Notes: generated from the letters alone by a model not told the origin. 64,000 nucleotides of DNA from Clostridium tagluense (GCF_003865095.1 NZ_BHYK01000021.1:24911-88910); one strand, 5' to 3'; shown: positions 31,278 to 40,141, counted from the stretch's first letter. A program made the numbers and translations.

Positions 31278-32495
31278 ATGGAAGATAAGAAGTATCTATA
31301 TTTAGTTAAAGTAGAACCACATGCAAATAATAATAAATACTATAAAATGATACAATTAGATGATAATAATTTCCAAGTAGAATATGGTAGAATCGCATGT
31401 GCCAGTCCTGCGAAAAGAATATATGAAATGTCAGATTGGGATAGCAAATTAAAGGAGAAAATAGAGAAGAAACATTATGTTGACCAAACTAGACTAGTTG
31501 CCGAAATTAGAGTCACAGGGAAAACAAATGAATACATAGAAATAAAAGATGCCTCAATTAGAAATATAGTTTTAAGGCTTCAACAAATGGCAAGACAAGC
31601 CATAAAAGATAACTATACAATAACATCTGAAAGCGTTACAAAAGTGATGATTAATGAAGCTCAACTAATGCTAGATAAATTAATACATAGTAATAAAATG
31701 GATATATTTAATAAATTATTGGTTGAATTATTCCAAATTATACCTCGTAAAATGGCTAGAGTTTCTGATTATTTAGCTCATAATAATAATGATTTTACAA
31801 TTATAATGGAACGAGAGCAGGATTTATTAGATGTAATGGAAGGTCAAGTTAAGCAACAGGAATTAGTCCAAGATACGAATATAAGTGTAGAAGAATTACC
31901 ATCTCAAACAATATTAGAAGTCATGGGTTTAAAAATTGAAAATATCACAGAAAAAGATGAACGGATTATAAAATCAAATTTAGCAGACATAGCTAATAGA
32001 TTTTGCCAAGGTTGGAAAATAACAAATTTAAGAACCCAAAAAAAATATGATAAGTTTATACAAGAAAATAAAATAAAAGATAATAGATTGCTATTCCACG
32101 GCAGTCGAAATGAGAATTTTTGGTCAATTATAAACAATGGATTAATATTGAGACCTTCTGCCATTATTACAGGTAAGATGTTTGGTTATGGTATTTACTT
32201 TGCCCCTAACCCTAAAAAATCATTAGGTTATACTTCTATTGAGGGTAGTTATTGGTCAAATGGTAATTCAAAATCTGCTTTCATGGGCTTATTTGATGTG
32301 GCTTATGGTAAGCCATATGATGTATATTCTTTTGAGCATGATTATAATAGCCTAACTTATGAAAAGCTACAGAACAAATGTAGTGGAGCCAATTCATTAC
32401 ATGCACATAAAGATAAAGGCATGTTAAGAAATGATGAAATTGTAGTTTATCGTGAAGAACAATTAACGATTAAATATTTAATAGAACTAAAATAA
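31278..32495 (+). CDS. WGR-domain poly(ADP-ribose) polymerase-like enzyme
   Basis: This 405-aa protein has the architecture of a DNA-break-activated PARP. A WGR-like domain (VEYGRIACASPAKR, about residues 35-48) and a helical regulatory region lead to the catalytic domain. That domain has LLFHGSR with His274, FGYGIYFAP with Tyr307, and NDEIVVY with Glu387, the full H-Y-E triad for polymer-forming activity. It would transfer ADP-ribose from NAD to protein or DNA targets in the cytoplasm. The WGR tryptophan is replaced (EYGR). The start follows GAAGGAGTAGATTTT. PARPs are rare in phages. Confidence 0.9.
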   Translation: MEDKKYLYLVKVEPHANNNKYYKMIQLDDNNFQVEYGRIACASPAKRIYEMSDWDSKLKEKIEKKHYVDQTRLVAEIRVTGKTNEYIEIKDASIRNIVLRLQQMARQAIKDNYTITSESVTKVMINEAQLMLDKLIHSNKMDIFNKLLVELFQIIPRKMARVSDYLAHNNNDFTIIMEREQDLLDVMEGQVKQQELVQDTNISVEELPSQTILEVMGLKIENITEKDERIIKSNLADIANRFCQGWKITNLRTQKKYDKFIQENKIKDNRLLFHGSRNENFWSIINNGLILRPSAIITGKMFGYGIYFAPNPKKSLGYTSIEGSYWSNGNSKSAFMGLFDVAYGKPYDVYSFEHDYNSLTYEKLQNKCSGANSLHAHKDKGMLRNDEIVVYREEQLTIKYLIELK

Positions 32496-32512
32496 TTATA
32501 GAATAAAAGGAG
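32491..32512 (+). repeat. Intergenic AATAATTATAGAATA element
   Basis: A one-mismatch copy of the recurrent element at the PARP stop codon, followed directly by the AAAAGGAGAATG ribosome binding site of the next gene. Confidence 0.45.
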
Positions 32513-32521
32513 AATGATTTC

Positions 32522-33190
32522 ATGAAGAACAATAAGTTTGTAGGTCAAGATATTGCAGATGAAGCAAAAAAATGTTTAGGTGCAGAATACATGTGGGGTG
32601 GCGAAAATATGACAGGATTTGATTGCTCTGGACTAGTAAATTATGTATTTAAACAGTTAGGCAAAGATATTTCACGTACTACTACAACTCAAGTTAAAGA
32701 AGGTACTGCCGTTGCTAAGAAAGATTTACAAGTTGGAGATTTGATATTCTTTGGACTAATAGACTCTCCACATCATGTAGGTATATATATAGGAGATGAT
32801 ACTTACATTCATGCTTCGAGAACAGGGTATGTGGTTAAAATATCTAATTTAAATTCAAGGAGTGATTATGCTACGGCAAGAAGGAGTCTGATAGCTATGA
32901 AAAATCAAACCGAGGTAAAAAACATAGTTTATAGTGATGTAAAGCAATTGTTTACAGAAACGTCATCTATTACAGGCATAACACGATTGGACTGTTTTAG
33001 AATTAAATCAAGAAATGAAAAGGTAATACATAGTAAAAATGTAACAATAGTAATTTTAGATGATGGAACAAAGGGAACGGCTAAATGTTTACCCGAAGAT
33101 GATTATAATAAAACTAAGGGTATAAAAATAGCTTATCTTAGAGCAAAAATAAAATCTTTAACTAAAGAATTAGTACAATTAATAAAATAA
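32522..33190 (+). CDS. NlpC/P60-family peptidase
   Basis: Residues 8-125 form an NlpC/P60 domain: AKKCLGAEYMWGGEN, GFDCSGLVNYV with the catalytic Cys, HHVGIYIGDDTYIHAS with the catalytic His. These enzymes cut peptide bonds in peptidoglycan stems. No signal peptide or membrane segment is seen, so export would need a holin or the virion; an intracellular amidase role is an alternative. The C-terminal 90 residues (RLDCFRIKSRNEKVIHSKNV) are a beta-rich domain of unknown role. Confidence 0.85.
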   Translation: MKNNKFVGQDIADEAKKCLGAEYMWGGENMTGFDCSGLVNYVFKQLGKDISRTTTTQVKEGTAVAKKDLQVGDLIFFGLIDSPHHVGIYIGDDTYIHASRTGYVVKISNLNSRSDYATARRSLIAMKNQTEVKNIVYSDVKQLFTETSSITGITRLDCFRIKSRNEKVIHSKNVTIVILDDGTKGTAKCLPEDDYNKTKGIKIAYLRAKIKSLTKELVQLIK

Positions 33191-33224
33191 TAGAAAGGAG
33201 CTAATTAATACATAGAATAAAAAA

Positions 33225-33235
33225 CAATTATAAAA
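33225..33235 (+). repeat. Intergenic CAATTATAAAA element
   Basis: A copy of the recurrent element directly before the AGGAGACACAAT ribosome binding site. Confidence 0.5.
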
Positions 33236-33246
33236 GGAGACACAAT

Positions 33247-33375
33247 ATGGGTGATAAATTTTATACATCTACAGGTCATCAAAACTTATTTAATGAAGGG
33301 ATTGAGATTTACATAGATGTAGAGGTCAAAACTATGGGATTTATTCAGCTTGAAGATAAGGAGGAAACCAAATAA
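33247..33375 (+). CDS. Small hypothetical protein, 42 aa
   Basis: The ATG at 33247 follows AAAAGGAGACACAAT. The peptide begins MGDKFYTSTGHQNLF and is acidic towards the end. Its stop overlaps the next ATG (TAATG). Confidence 0.5.
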   Translation: MGDKFYTSTGHQNLFNEGIEIYIDVEVKTMGFIQLEDKEETK

Positions 33376-33539
33376 TGGCAAGAATCGGATTATGTAAAAA
33401 ACAAGATTGTATTAAAAAAGATACTTGTAAAAGGTTTTTAACTACAGAGGGTGATGATTTCAATTTCTATGCTATATGCAAAGAAGAAGATAATTATACA
33501 TGGTATTGGGAATTATCTAAATTTAAGGAGGTTAAATAA
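33375..33539 (+). CDS. Small cysteine-containing protein, 54 aa
   Basis: Coupled to the previous gene by TAATG, with AAGGAGGAAACC upstream. It has four spaced cysteines (GLCKKQDCIKKDTCKRF and AICKE), a likely zinc or Fe-S site. It directly precedes thymidine kinase; the AAGGAGG near its end serves that gene. Confidence 0.58.
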   Translation: MARIGLCKKQDCIKKDTCKRFLTTEGDDFNFYAICKEEDNYTWYWELSKFKEVK

Positions 33540-33540
33540 T

Positions 33541-34149
33541 TTGAGTAAATTATATTACAGACATGGGTGCATGAATTCTTCAAAAACTGCAAATCTACTA
33601 ATGGTTGCACATAATTATGAAAGCCAAGGTAAAAAAGTGCTAATCTTTAAGCCTTCCAAAGATACTAGGTCAAAACCCAATATAATAGAAAGTAGAACTG
33701 GAATGTCTCATGATTGTATTGATATATTAGATACAGATGACCTTTACACATATATATTAAATTACATATTTGAATTTAAAGAAATTATTAAAGCCATTTT
33801 GGTGGATGAAGCACAATTCTTAACAAAAAAACAAGTTTTAGAATTAGTTGATATAACCAAAGAACTTGATATTCCTGTCCTATGCTATGGGTTAAAAAAT
33901 AGTTCTATTAAAGGAGAATTATTCGATGGAAGTAATGCTCTATTATATTGGGCAGAAACAATTGAAGAAATTAAAACAATATGTTCTTATTGTGATAAAA
34001 AAGCTACTATGAATTTAAGAATAGGTAATGAAAAGCCAATATATACAGGAGATATAATAAAGTGTGGAGATACAACAGATAGCGAAGAATATTATATTCC
34101 TCTTTGTACTAAACATTATCTTAATCCAATATTGAAAGAGAGGATATAA
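33541..34149 (+). CDS. tdk: Thymidine kinase
   Basis: The frame is open from 33451, but AAGGAGG (33525-33531) lies 9 nt before a TTG at 33541, which starts MSKLYYRHGCMNSSKTANLL; this is taken as the start, giving 202 aa. The segment GCMNSSKT is the P-loop form, VDEAQFL the Walker B/lid motif, and YGLKNSSIKGELFDGS the thymidine-binding loop. A zinc site is only partly seen (CSYCDKK and a later C-KH). It phosphorylates thymidine with ATP, feeding dTMP pools with ThyX further on. Confidence 0.9.
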   Translation: MSKLYYRHGCMNSSKTANLLMVAHNYESQGKKVLIFKPSKDTRSKPNIIESRTGMSHDCIDILDTDDLYTYILNYIFEFKEIIKAILVDEAQFLTKKQVLELVDITKELDIPVLCYGLKNSSIKGELFDGSNALLYWAETIEEIKTICSYCDKKATMNLRIGNEKPIYTGDIIKCGDTTDSEEYYIPLCTKHYLNPILKERI

Positions 34150-34150
34150 T

Positions 34151-34903
34151 ATGCCTAATTTAGAAGGAAGAAAATACGGATTTAGGGCTTTAGTAGGGTC
34201 TTGGAACTATAATTTGAATGAAGAATCCAGTGATAGAGATTATAAATTATTTCTGATACCTACTTTTGATGATTTATATACTAACCATCAATTCAGTAAA
34301 TCAATTATTGGAGAACTTGAAGATTTCGATTGTCATGATATAAGAAAAGTGTCTAACTTATGGTGGAAAGCGAATGTAAATTTCTTAGAAGTATTATTCA
34401 CTGAGGAGTTACTAGTAAATATTGAATTAACATCAAAATCTAAACATTGTATCAATGAATTATTTAAAAACAAAGATAAAATTGTTATTATGAATCTGCC
34501 ATATCTCTTTAATGCCTGTGTAGGTATGCATATTACTAAGAAAAATGATATTGATAAAGGAACAGAGGGAACTAAGCATCTAATTAAAATGCATGGATAT
34601 GAAACAAAAATGGCTATGCATAGCATAAGAATATTAGATTTTTTAATAAGATTTGCTAACCAAGGATTTAAAGACTTTAAAAAAGCTATTTGGTATGAAT
34701 TAGATGACCCTAAACGTTTATTATTGTTGGATATTAAACATGGCAAATATACTAAGGAACAATATTTAGAAATGGCTACATATATGCAAAATTTAGTTGA
34801 AACTGAATATAAGAACTTTTACATGGATAAAACAGTTAATATAGATACTAATGAAGCAATATTAACACTAGTCAAAGAAATCATAAAAGAAGAATTATTC
34901 TAA
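34151..34903 (+). CDS. Predicted nucleotidyltransferase (polymerase beta superfamily)
   Basis: The N-terminus ALVGSWNYNLNEESSDRDY (residues 13-31) has the GS and DxD-like features of the minimal nucleotidyltransferase fold seen in phage and bacterial COG3541-type proteins. The remainder is helical (HLIKMHGYETKMAMHSIRIL). The substrate is unknown. The gap to thymidine kinase is one base, so they are coupled. Some relatives occur with toxin-antitoxin or RNA-modifying systems; nothing here decides. Confidence 0.75.
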   Translation: MPNLEGRKYGFRALVGSWNYNLNEESSDRDYKLFLIPTFDDLYTNHQFSKSIIGELEDFDCHDIRKVSNLWWKANVNFLEVLFTEELLVNIELTSKSKHCINELFKNKDKIVIMNLPYLFNACVGMHITKKNDIDKGTEGTKHLIKMHGYETKMAMHSIRILDFLIRFANQGFKDFKKAIWYELDDPKRLLLLDIKHGKYTKEQYLEMATYMQNLVETEYKNFYMDKTVNIDTNEAILTLVKEIIKEELF

Positions 34904-34910
34904 TAAAAGA

Positions 34911-34921
34911 CAATTATAAAA
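34911..34921 (+). repeat. Intergenic CAATTATAAAA element
   Basis: A copy of the recurrent element at the gap before the topoisomerase operon; no convincing -35/-10 pair is visible behind it. Confidence 0.5.
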
Positions 34922-34950
34922 TGAATATATAACAAGAAAGGATTGGTACA

Positions 34951-36957
34951 ATGCAAAATGATAAAGTTAGAGCCTTAAACCATCGAGAACAAGCGAGGGA
35001 TAAGCTACCAGTATTCTTTGGAAGTAGAGATAATTTTCAACATGGAGTTAAAGAAATATTAAATAATATGGTAGATGAAATATTAAATAATTTTGAAGAG
35101 GGTCACATTTACATAACTTTAGATGAAGATTTAAAAACCATAACATTAGAAGATACAGGAAGAGGATTACCATTGGCAGATATTGATGATAATAATACAC
35201 CTTATTATGAATTATTATTTACTACATTATTTGCAGGTGGAAAATATGAAAAAGGTGATAAAGTTAATTCGGGAACTAATGGTCTTGGTATGGCAGTATT
35301 AAATATGACTTCAACATTATTTGAAGCAACTTCATGTAATTTAGGCAAAGAGTATTACATAGATTATGCAGATGGTGGAATAATGAAAACTCCATTAACA
35401 TTTGTAAAAGATACAGATAAACATGGTACTAAACTAGTCTTCCAATTAGATTCAGCAATGTACACCAATGTTACATACACATATGAAGCAATAAAATTCA
35501 TAATAGATAGAACGTCAAAGGTTTCACCAAAAATAACCTTTACATTTACATATATAGATAATGAAGAAATATTCCATTATGATAGTTTAGAGGATTATTT
35601 TTTAAAACATACTTTAGACCATCTAATAGCTCCAATTGTGTGTCCTAGTAAGATGTATGAAGAACTAATTAAAGGTGAAGAATTTCATGATAATCCTGCA
35701 TTTGAAAATCCAAGGCCACTAGAAACAAGGGAACGAGCAGAAGACTTCCTTGAAAAAACTCAAATAGAGGTTGTTATGTCATGTTCTAATGAAGAAACTC
35801 TTCTCCAAGAATCTATGTTAAACGGAAATAATCTTATTGAGAGAAGCAGTATTCATGATGGTGTAATACTTGGAATAAAAACATTTATAAATAAATATGC
35901 TAAAGATAATAATTTATATGAGAAGAAAGAAAAACCAATATCCAACACAGATGTAGAAGGAGCTATTACCTTTTGTTGTAATGTAGAGAGTAATAATGTT
36001 GAATTTAAAGGTCAAACAAAATTCAGTACAGAGAAAGAATTGTATAAAGAAGTAGCTAAAAAATACATACAAGAAATGTTAGAAATCCATGCAATAGAGA
36101 AAAAAGATGACTTTGTTAGAATGGTTAAACAGATACTTATTTGTAAGAGAGCATATGAACAATCTACTAAAACTATTGAAGCTACAAAGAAAAAATTATC
36201 TGAAAAGGTAGATAATATGAATGGTGGAGTAGATGGTTTAGATGATTGTAAAATACATGACGAGGAAAGTGAAATATACATTGCTGAGGGAACTTCTGCA
36301 TTAGGTAGTATTATATTAGCAAGAGATTATTTAAGACAAGCAGGGTTCGCAATAACAGGTAAGGTATTGAATTGTTTAAAAGCTAATTATGAAAAAATAT
36401 TTGCAAATTTAGTAATAATGAATTTAATTAGGATATTAGGTTGTGGTGTAGATGTTAAATCTAAATTTAATAAGGAATTAGGAAATTTTAATATAAAAAA
36501 CTTGCGTTACGGTAGAATTGTAATAGCCACAGATGCCGATTTTGATGGTCAGAATATCCAAGTATTATTATTGACTATGATATATAGATTAATGAGAGAA
36601 TTAATTGTTGAAGGTAAAGTATATATTGCTCAGACTCCAAAATACATAATTAAACAAAAGGATGATAAATATTATGCCTTTACAGATTTAGAAAGAGATG
36701 AAAAGGTAGCTGAATTAAATTTACAACCTAAAAATGGTAAAGTTACAAGTAACTACTTAAAAGGATTAGGAGAACTTGATGCAATAGATATGTATAATAC
36801 TGCATTAAATCCCGAAACAAGAGTTATGACAAAAGTTACGATTGGTAGTGTTGAAAAAATGATTGAGAACTTTGAAATATGGATGGATGATGATGTAACA
36901 AGACGTAGAGAATTTATAATGGAACATTTACATGAATATATTAATGATGAAGAATAA
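34951..36957 (+). CDS. gyrB: Type IIA topoisomerase subunit B (GyrB/ParE)
   Basis: This 668-aa ATPase subunit has a GHKL domain with EILNNMVDEILNNF and EDTGRGLPL, the lid GTNGLGMAV, then a transducer domain. The TOPRIM region has EGTSALGS (Glu446) and DADFDG (Asp528, Asp530, Asp532), which bind the metal for DNA cleavage, and ends with KGLGELD. Length fits a compact GyrB. Together with the next gene it makes an A2B2 enzyme that changes DNA topology. Whether it is a gyrase or a topo IV-like decatenase cannot be decided here. The start follows AAGAAAGGATTGGTACA. Confidence 0.93.
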   Translation: MQNDKVRALNHREQARDKLPVFFGSRDNFQHGVKEILNNMVDEILNNFEEGHIYITLDEDLKTITLEDTGRGLPLADIDDNNTPYYELLFTTLFAGGKYEKGDKVNSGTNGLGMAVLNMTSTLFEATSCNLGKEYYIDYADGGIMKTPLTFVKDTDKHGTKLVFQLDSAMYTNVTYTYEAIKFIIDRTSKVSPKITFTFTYIDNEEIFHYDSLEDYFLKHTLDHLIAPIVCPSKMYEELIKGEEFHDNPAFENPRPLETRERAEDFLEKTQIEVVMSCSNEETLLQESMLNGNNLIERSSIHDGVILGIKTFINKYAKDNNLYEKKEKPISNTDVEGAITFCCNVESNNVEFKGQTKFSTEKELYKEVAKKYIQEMLEIHAIEKKDDFVRMVKQILICKRAYEQSTKTIEATKKKLSEKVDNMNGGVDGLDDCKIHDEESEIYIAEGTSALGSIILARDYLRQAGFAITGKVLNCLKANYEKIFANLVIMNLIRILGCGVDVKSKFNKELGNFNIKNLRYGRIVIATDADFDGQNIQVLLLTMIYRLMRELIVEGKVYIAQTPKYIIKQKDDKYYAFTDLERDEKVAELNLQPKNGKVTSNYLKGLGELDAIDMYNTALNPETRVMTKVTIGSVEKMIENFEIWMDDDVTRRREFIMEHLHEYINDEE

Positions 36958-36969
36958 TGGAGGAATTGC

Positions 36970-39207
36970 ATGTATATAGATAGAGACGTAGACGAAATAG
37001 TTCAACAAAACTCAATTGATTTTGCACAGTATGTAATTAAACATAGAGCATTACCCAATTTATTCAGTGGTATGAAGCCCATACATGAAAAAATATTATG
37101 GACTATGTTTGAGAATAAAACATTTGATTTCTTAAAGTCAGCAACTACAAGTGGTAGAGTAATGGAATATTCACCTCATGGTGATTGTTACCCTACTATG
37201 GTTTATTTAGTTCAAAAAGATAGGCATAAATATAATCTTTTAGAAGGACAAGGGAACTGGGGTAGTAGCTGTTCTAAAAAAATGAAATATGGAGCATCAA
37301 GATATACAGAGTGTCGGATGTCCAAATTAGGTATAGATTGTATGCAGGGTATATCTAAGAATATGGTAAAAATGATAGGTAACTATGATAATTCAAGTAA
37401 AATGCCTAAACATCTTCCTACTCGATTCCCTATAATCTTATGTATGGCCAGTAATGGTATAGCGGTTGGTATGGCTAATAATTCCCCGTCATTTAACTTA
37501 GAAGAAGTATGTAATGCTAATATAGCTTATCTAAAAGGTGAAAAAATTCCTATGTTAATACCCGATTTTGCCACTGGCGGTTATATAGTTAAAGATATGA
37601 AGGAGATTGAACGTGTTAATTTTGAAGGACTTGGAGATATAACATTAAGAGCCAAATATAAAATAGAAGGGAATTCAATTACAATAACTGAAATTCCTTA
37701 TGGAGTAAAAATAAATATAGAAGCTATAATTGATAGAATAATTGATAAAGTTAAAAAAGGTGATTTAAAGGAAGTAACAAATGTGCTTAACCAAACAGGT
37801 ATTCAAGGACTTAGTATTGGAATTGATTGTAAAAAAGGTACTGACATGAAGAAACTAATGAATAAACTTTTTGCAATGACTCCCTTAGAATCTAATTTTA
37901 GTTCAAATATGAATATGTTATTAGACGGTAGGCCAGTTGTTCTAGGTGTGCATAGTGTTATAAAAGAATGGACAATATTTAGACGAGAATGTATGGTTAA
38001 TGGTTTGAATTTTGATATAACTAAACTAGAAAAAGAATTACATTTTCTACATGGTTTAAAAAAAGTATTAGTTGATATTGATAAAGCAGTAGCTATTATT
38101 AGACATTCAGATAATATAATAAATGAATTAATTGATGCCTTTAGTATAGATTCTATTCAAGCAGATAGCATAACTAATATTAAATTAGGAAATATAAATG
38201 AAAAATATGTTATAAAACAAATAGCAGAAATTGATGGAGTTGAAATAAAATTAAATGATTTAAAACTAGTTGTTGATAGTCCTGCTGAAATTGATAAACT
38301 TATAATTGAAGATTTACAAGATGTAATTAAAAAATTCAAACAACCAAGAAGAACTAAAATTATTGAAGCAGATAGCATTGTAGAAATAACTAAGGAAGAT
38401 TTAATTCCCGATTATAGTTGCAAAATAACTTATACAAAACATGGATATATTAAGAAAACTTTAAAAACAATAGAAACTAGTTACATGAAAGATGATGATT
38501 CACAGGTTTCAGAATTAAATTCCTCAAATAAATCAGTATTACTACTCTTTACAAATAAAGCAAATAGATATAAAATACCTTGTGCTAGTTTGGACACTTG
38601 TAATAATCCATCAAAAGCTTTAGGTGAATTTATTCCTAATCTAATTGAATTAGAAAAAGGTGAAGAAATTATTAGAATTATATCTGTGGATGAAAGTTCT
38701 CAAGGCTATATAATGTCAGTATTTGAAAATGGTAAAGTTGCTAAAATAAACATTAAATCCTTCATGGCTAATTATGTGAAATTGAAAAATTCTTATGCAG
38801 AGGAAAGTAAATTACTTGATATTAAGTATATTGATGTTGATGTAGACATATTATTTGTAACAGAAGAAGGTAAAGCATTAATTGTATCTTCTAGCCGTAT
38901 AAGTAGTAAGGGTTCTAGAAATGCTAAAGGAAATATGGCCGTATCACTAGGTGAATTAGAAGGCAACAAAGTAATAGGAACAATTATTAATCCACATCCC
39001 AAAGCTAATATTATACTAGAAACTGAAAAAGGTAAATCTAAGGAATTTAGATTGGATGATAATGCTCCTACAAATAAAGTAAATGAACAAAGAAATTTAT
39101 ATGAGTACATTCATGGCAGACCTAATAATAGCGGTTCATTTCTTATTAATACTAGAACAAATAATGACAAAGTAATTAAATTTATATTGAATGAAAGCCA
39201 ATTATAA
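36970..39207 (+). CDS. gyrA: Type IIA topoisomerase subunit A (GyrA/ParC)
   Basis: This 745-aa DNA-cleaving subunit shows RALPNLFSGMKPIHEKIL, SGRVMEYSPHGD, and the active-site segment GASRYTECR with Tyr112. NQTGIQGLSIGIDCKKG and the coiled-coil gate follow. From about residue 500 there is a beta-propeller-like C-terminal domain (LLLFTNKANRYKIP, GYIMSVFENGKVAKI, LFVTEEGKALIVSSS). A full GyrA box is not obvious, so wrapping activity is uncertain. It follows gyrB by 12 bp with AATGGAGGAATTGC as ribosome binding site. Confidence 0.93.
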   Translation: MYIDRDVDEIVQQNSIDFAQYVIKHRALPNLFSGMKPIHEKILWTMFENKTFDFLKSATTSGRVMEYSPHGDCYPTMVYLVQKDRHKYNLLEGQGNWGSSCSKKMKYGASRYTECRMSKLGIDCMQGISKNMVKMIGNYDNSSKMPKHLPTRFPIILCMASNGIAVGMANNSPSFNLEEVCNANIAYLKGEKIPMLIPDFATGGYIVKDMKEIERVNFEGLGDITLRAKYKIEGNSITITEIPYGVKINIEAIIDRIIDKVKKGDLKEVTNVLNQTGIQGLSIGIDCKKGTDMKKLMNKLFAMTPLESNFSSNMNMLLDGRPVVLGVHSVIKEWTIFRRECMVNGLNFDITKLEKELHFLHGLKKVLVDIDKAVAIIRHSDNIINELIDAFSIDSIQADSITNIKLGNINEKYVIKQIAEIDGVEIKLNDLKLVVDSPAEIDKLIIEDLQDVIKKFKQPRRTKIIEADSIVEITKEDLIPDYSCKITYTKHGYIKKTLKTIETSYMKDDDSQVSELNSSNKSVLLLFTNKANRYKIPCASLDTCNNPSKALGEFIPNLIELEKGEEIIRIISVDESSQGYIMSVFENGKVAKINIKSFMANYVKLKNSYAEESKLLDIKYIDVDVDILFVTEEGKALIVSSSRISSKGSRNAKGNMAVSLGELEGNKVIGTIINPHPKANIILETEKGKSKEFRLDDNAPTNKVNEQRNLYEYIHGRPNNSGSFLINTRTNNDKVIKFILNESQL

Positions 39208-39258
39208 AATGCTTTACAATATTAAACACCTGTGCTATACTATAAATATAGTACAGGT
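39200..39258 (+). promoter_or_regulatory. thyX promoter with a palindromic operator
   Basis: The recurrent element (AATTATAAAA, 39200-39209, within the gyrA stop region) precedes TTTACA (39213-39218), 17 bp, and TATACT (39236-39241). ACCTGT (39228-39233) and ACAGGT (39253-39258), with GCTATA and TATAGT inside, form an imperfect palindrome across the -10 box, as expected for a repressor operator. Confidence 0.68.
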
Positions 39259-39301
39259 AAACAAAATAATTAAATCAGATATTAAGAGGAGAAATGATAA
39301 A

Positions 39302-40141
39302 ATGACACAGGCAAAACTAAAAGTTACATTAATAGCACACACTCCAAATATTGAGAAGGTTATTGCAACGGCAGGAAAATTATGCTATAGTCACTCAACA
39401 ATAAATGAATTAGAAGAGAAGTTAACAGAGGCAAATATAGAAAAATTTATCAATATGATTATGGGTATTGGTCATGAAAGTATACTAGAACACTGTTCTT
39501 TCACATTTGCAGTAGAAGGAATATCTAGGACTCTCACCCATCAATTAGTTAGGCATAGAATAGCTTCATATTCTCAGCAATCTCAAAGATACGTAAAGTT
39601 AGCACAATTCCAATATATAATACCAAAAGATATTGAAAATAATAAAGATGCTAGAGAAATATTTATCAAATCAATGGAACAAAGTCAACAAACTTATGAT
39701 GAACTAGTTCATATATTATTAATGAGATATATAGATGATTACCATATTAAAAATAACTCATATTTAGAAAATGGATATCTCCCAAGCAATCAACTAAATG
39801 GAGAAGAAGATTTTCAAAAATCGCATAAAAAAGAATACTCTCAATTAGAAAAAAAAGCTATAGAGAATGCCCGTTATATATTTCCTAATGCGTGTGAAAC
39901 TAAAATAATAATTACCATGAATATTCGTAGTTTAATTAACTTCTTCCAACATCGCTCTTGCTCCCGTGCCCAAGACGAAATAAGAGATTTATCAAATGAA
40001 ATGCTTAGACAGTGTAGAACAGTATCCCCTTTAATATTCAAGAAAATGGGAGCACATTGTATCATGTTAGGCTACTGTCCCGAAGGGAAAATGGGATGTG
40101 GTTTATATCCTACATTAGAAGAACTTAAAAATAGAAAGTAA
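39302..40141 (+). CDS. thyX: Flavin-dependent thymidylate synthase
   Basis: The frame opens at 39191, but TTAAGAGGAGAAATGATAA before the ATG at 39302 sets the start and gives 279 aa. ThyX makes dTMP from dUMP using methylene-tetrahydrofolate, FAD and NADPH. The signature RHRxxSxxxxSxR appears as RHRIASYSQQSQRY, preceded by ESILEHCSFTFAVEGISR and followed by RSLINFFQHRSC. It works with the thymidine kinase and the ribonucleotide reductase encoded in this window to supply DNA precursors. Confidence 0.93.
   Translation: MTQAKLKVTLIAHTPNIEKVIATAGKLCYSHSTINELEEKLTEANIEKFINMIMGIGHESILEHCSFTFAVEGISRTLTHQLVRHRIASYSQQSQRYVKLAQFQYIIPKDIENNKDAREIFIKSMEQSQQTYDELVHILLMRYIDDYHIKNNSYLENGYLPSNQLNGEEDFQKSHKKEYSQLEKKAIENARYIFPNACETKIIITMNIRSLINFFQHRSCSRAQDEIRDLSNEMLRQCRTVSPLIFKKMGAHCIMLGYCPEGKMGCGLYPTLEELKNRK

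Noticed and set aside
33451..33540. Upstream start for thymidine kinase
   Set aside because: The extra residues overlap a small gene with its own signals; TTG at 33541 has AAGGAGG at the right distance and begins at the conserved strand.
39191..39301. N-terminal extension of ThyX
   Set aside because: The extension overlaps the promoter, operator palindrome and leader; the ATG at 39302 has the ribosome binding site and fits the family start.
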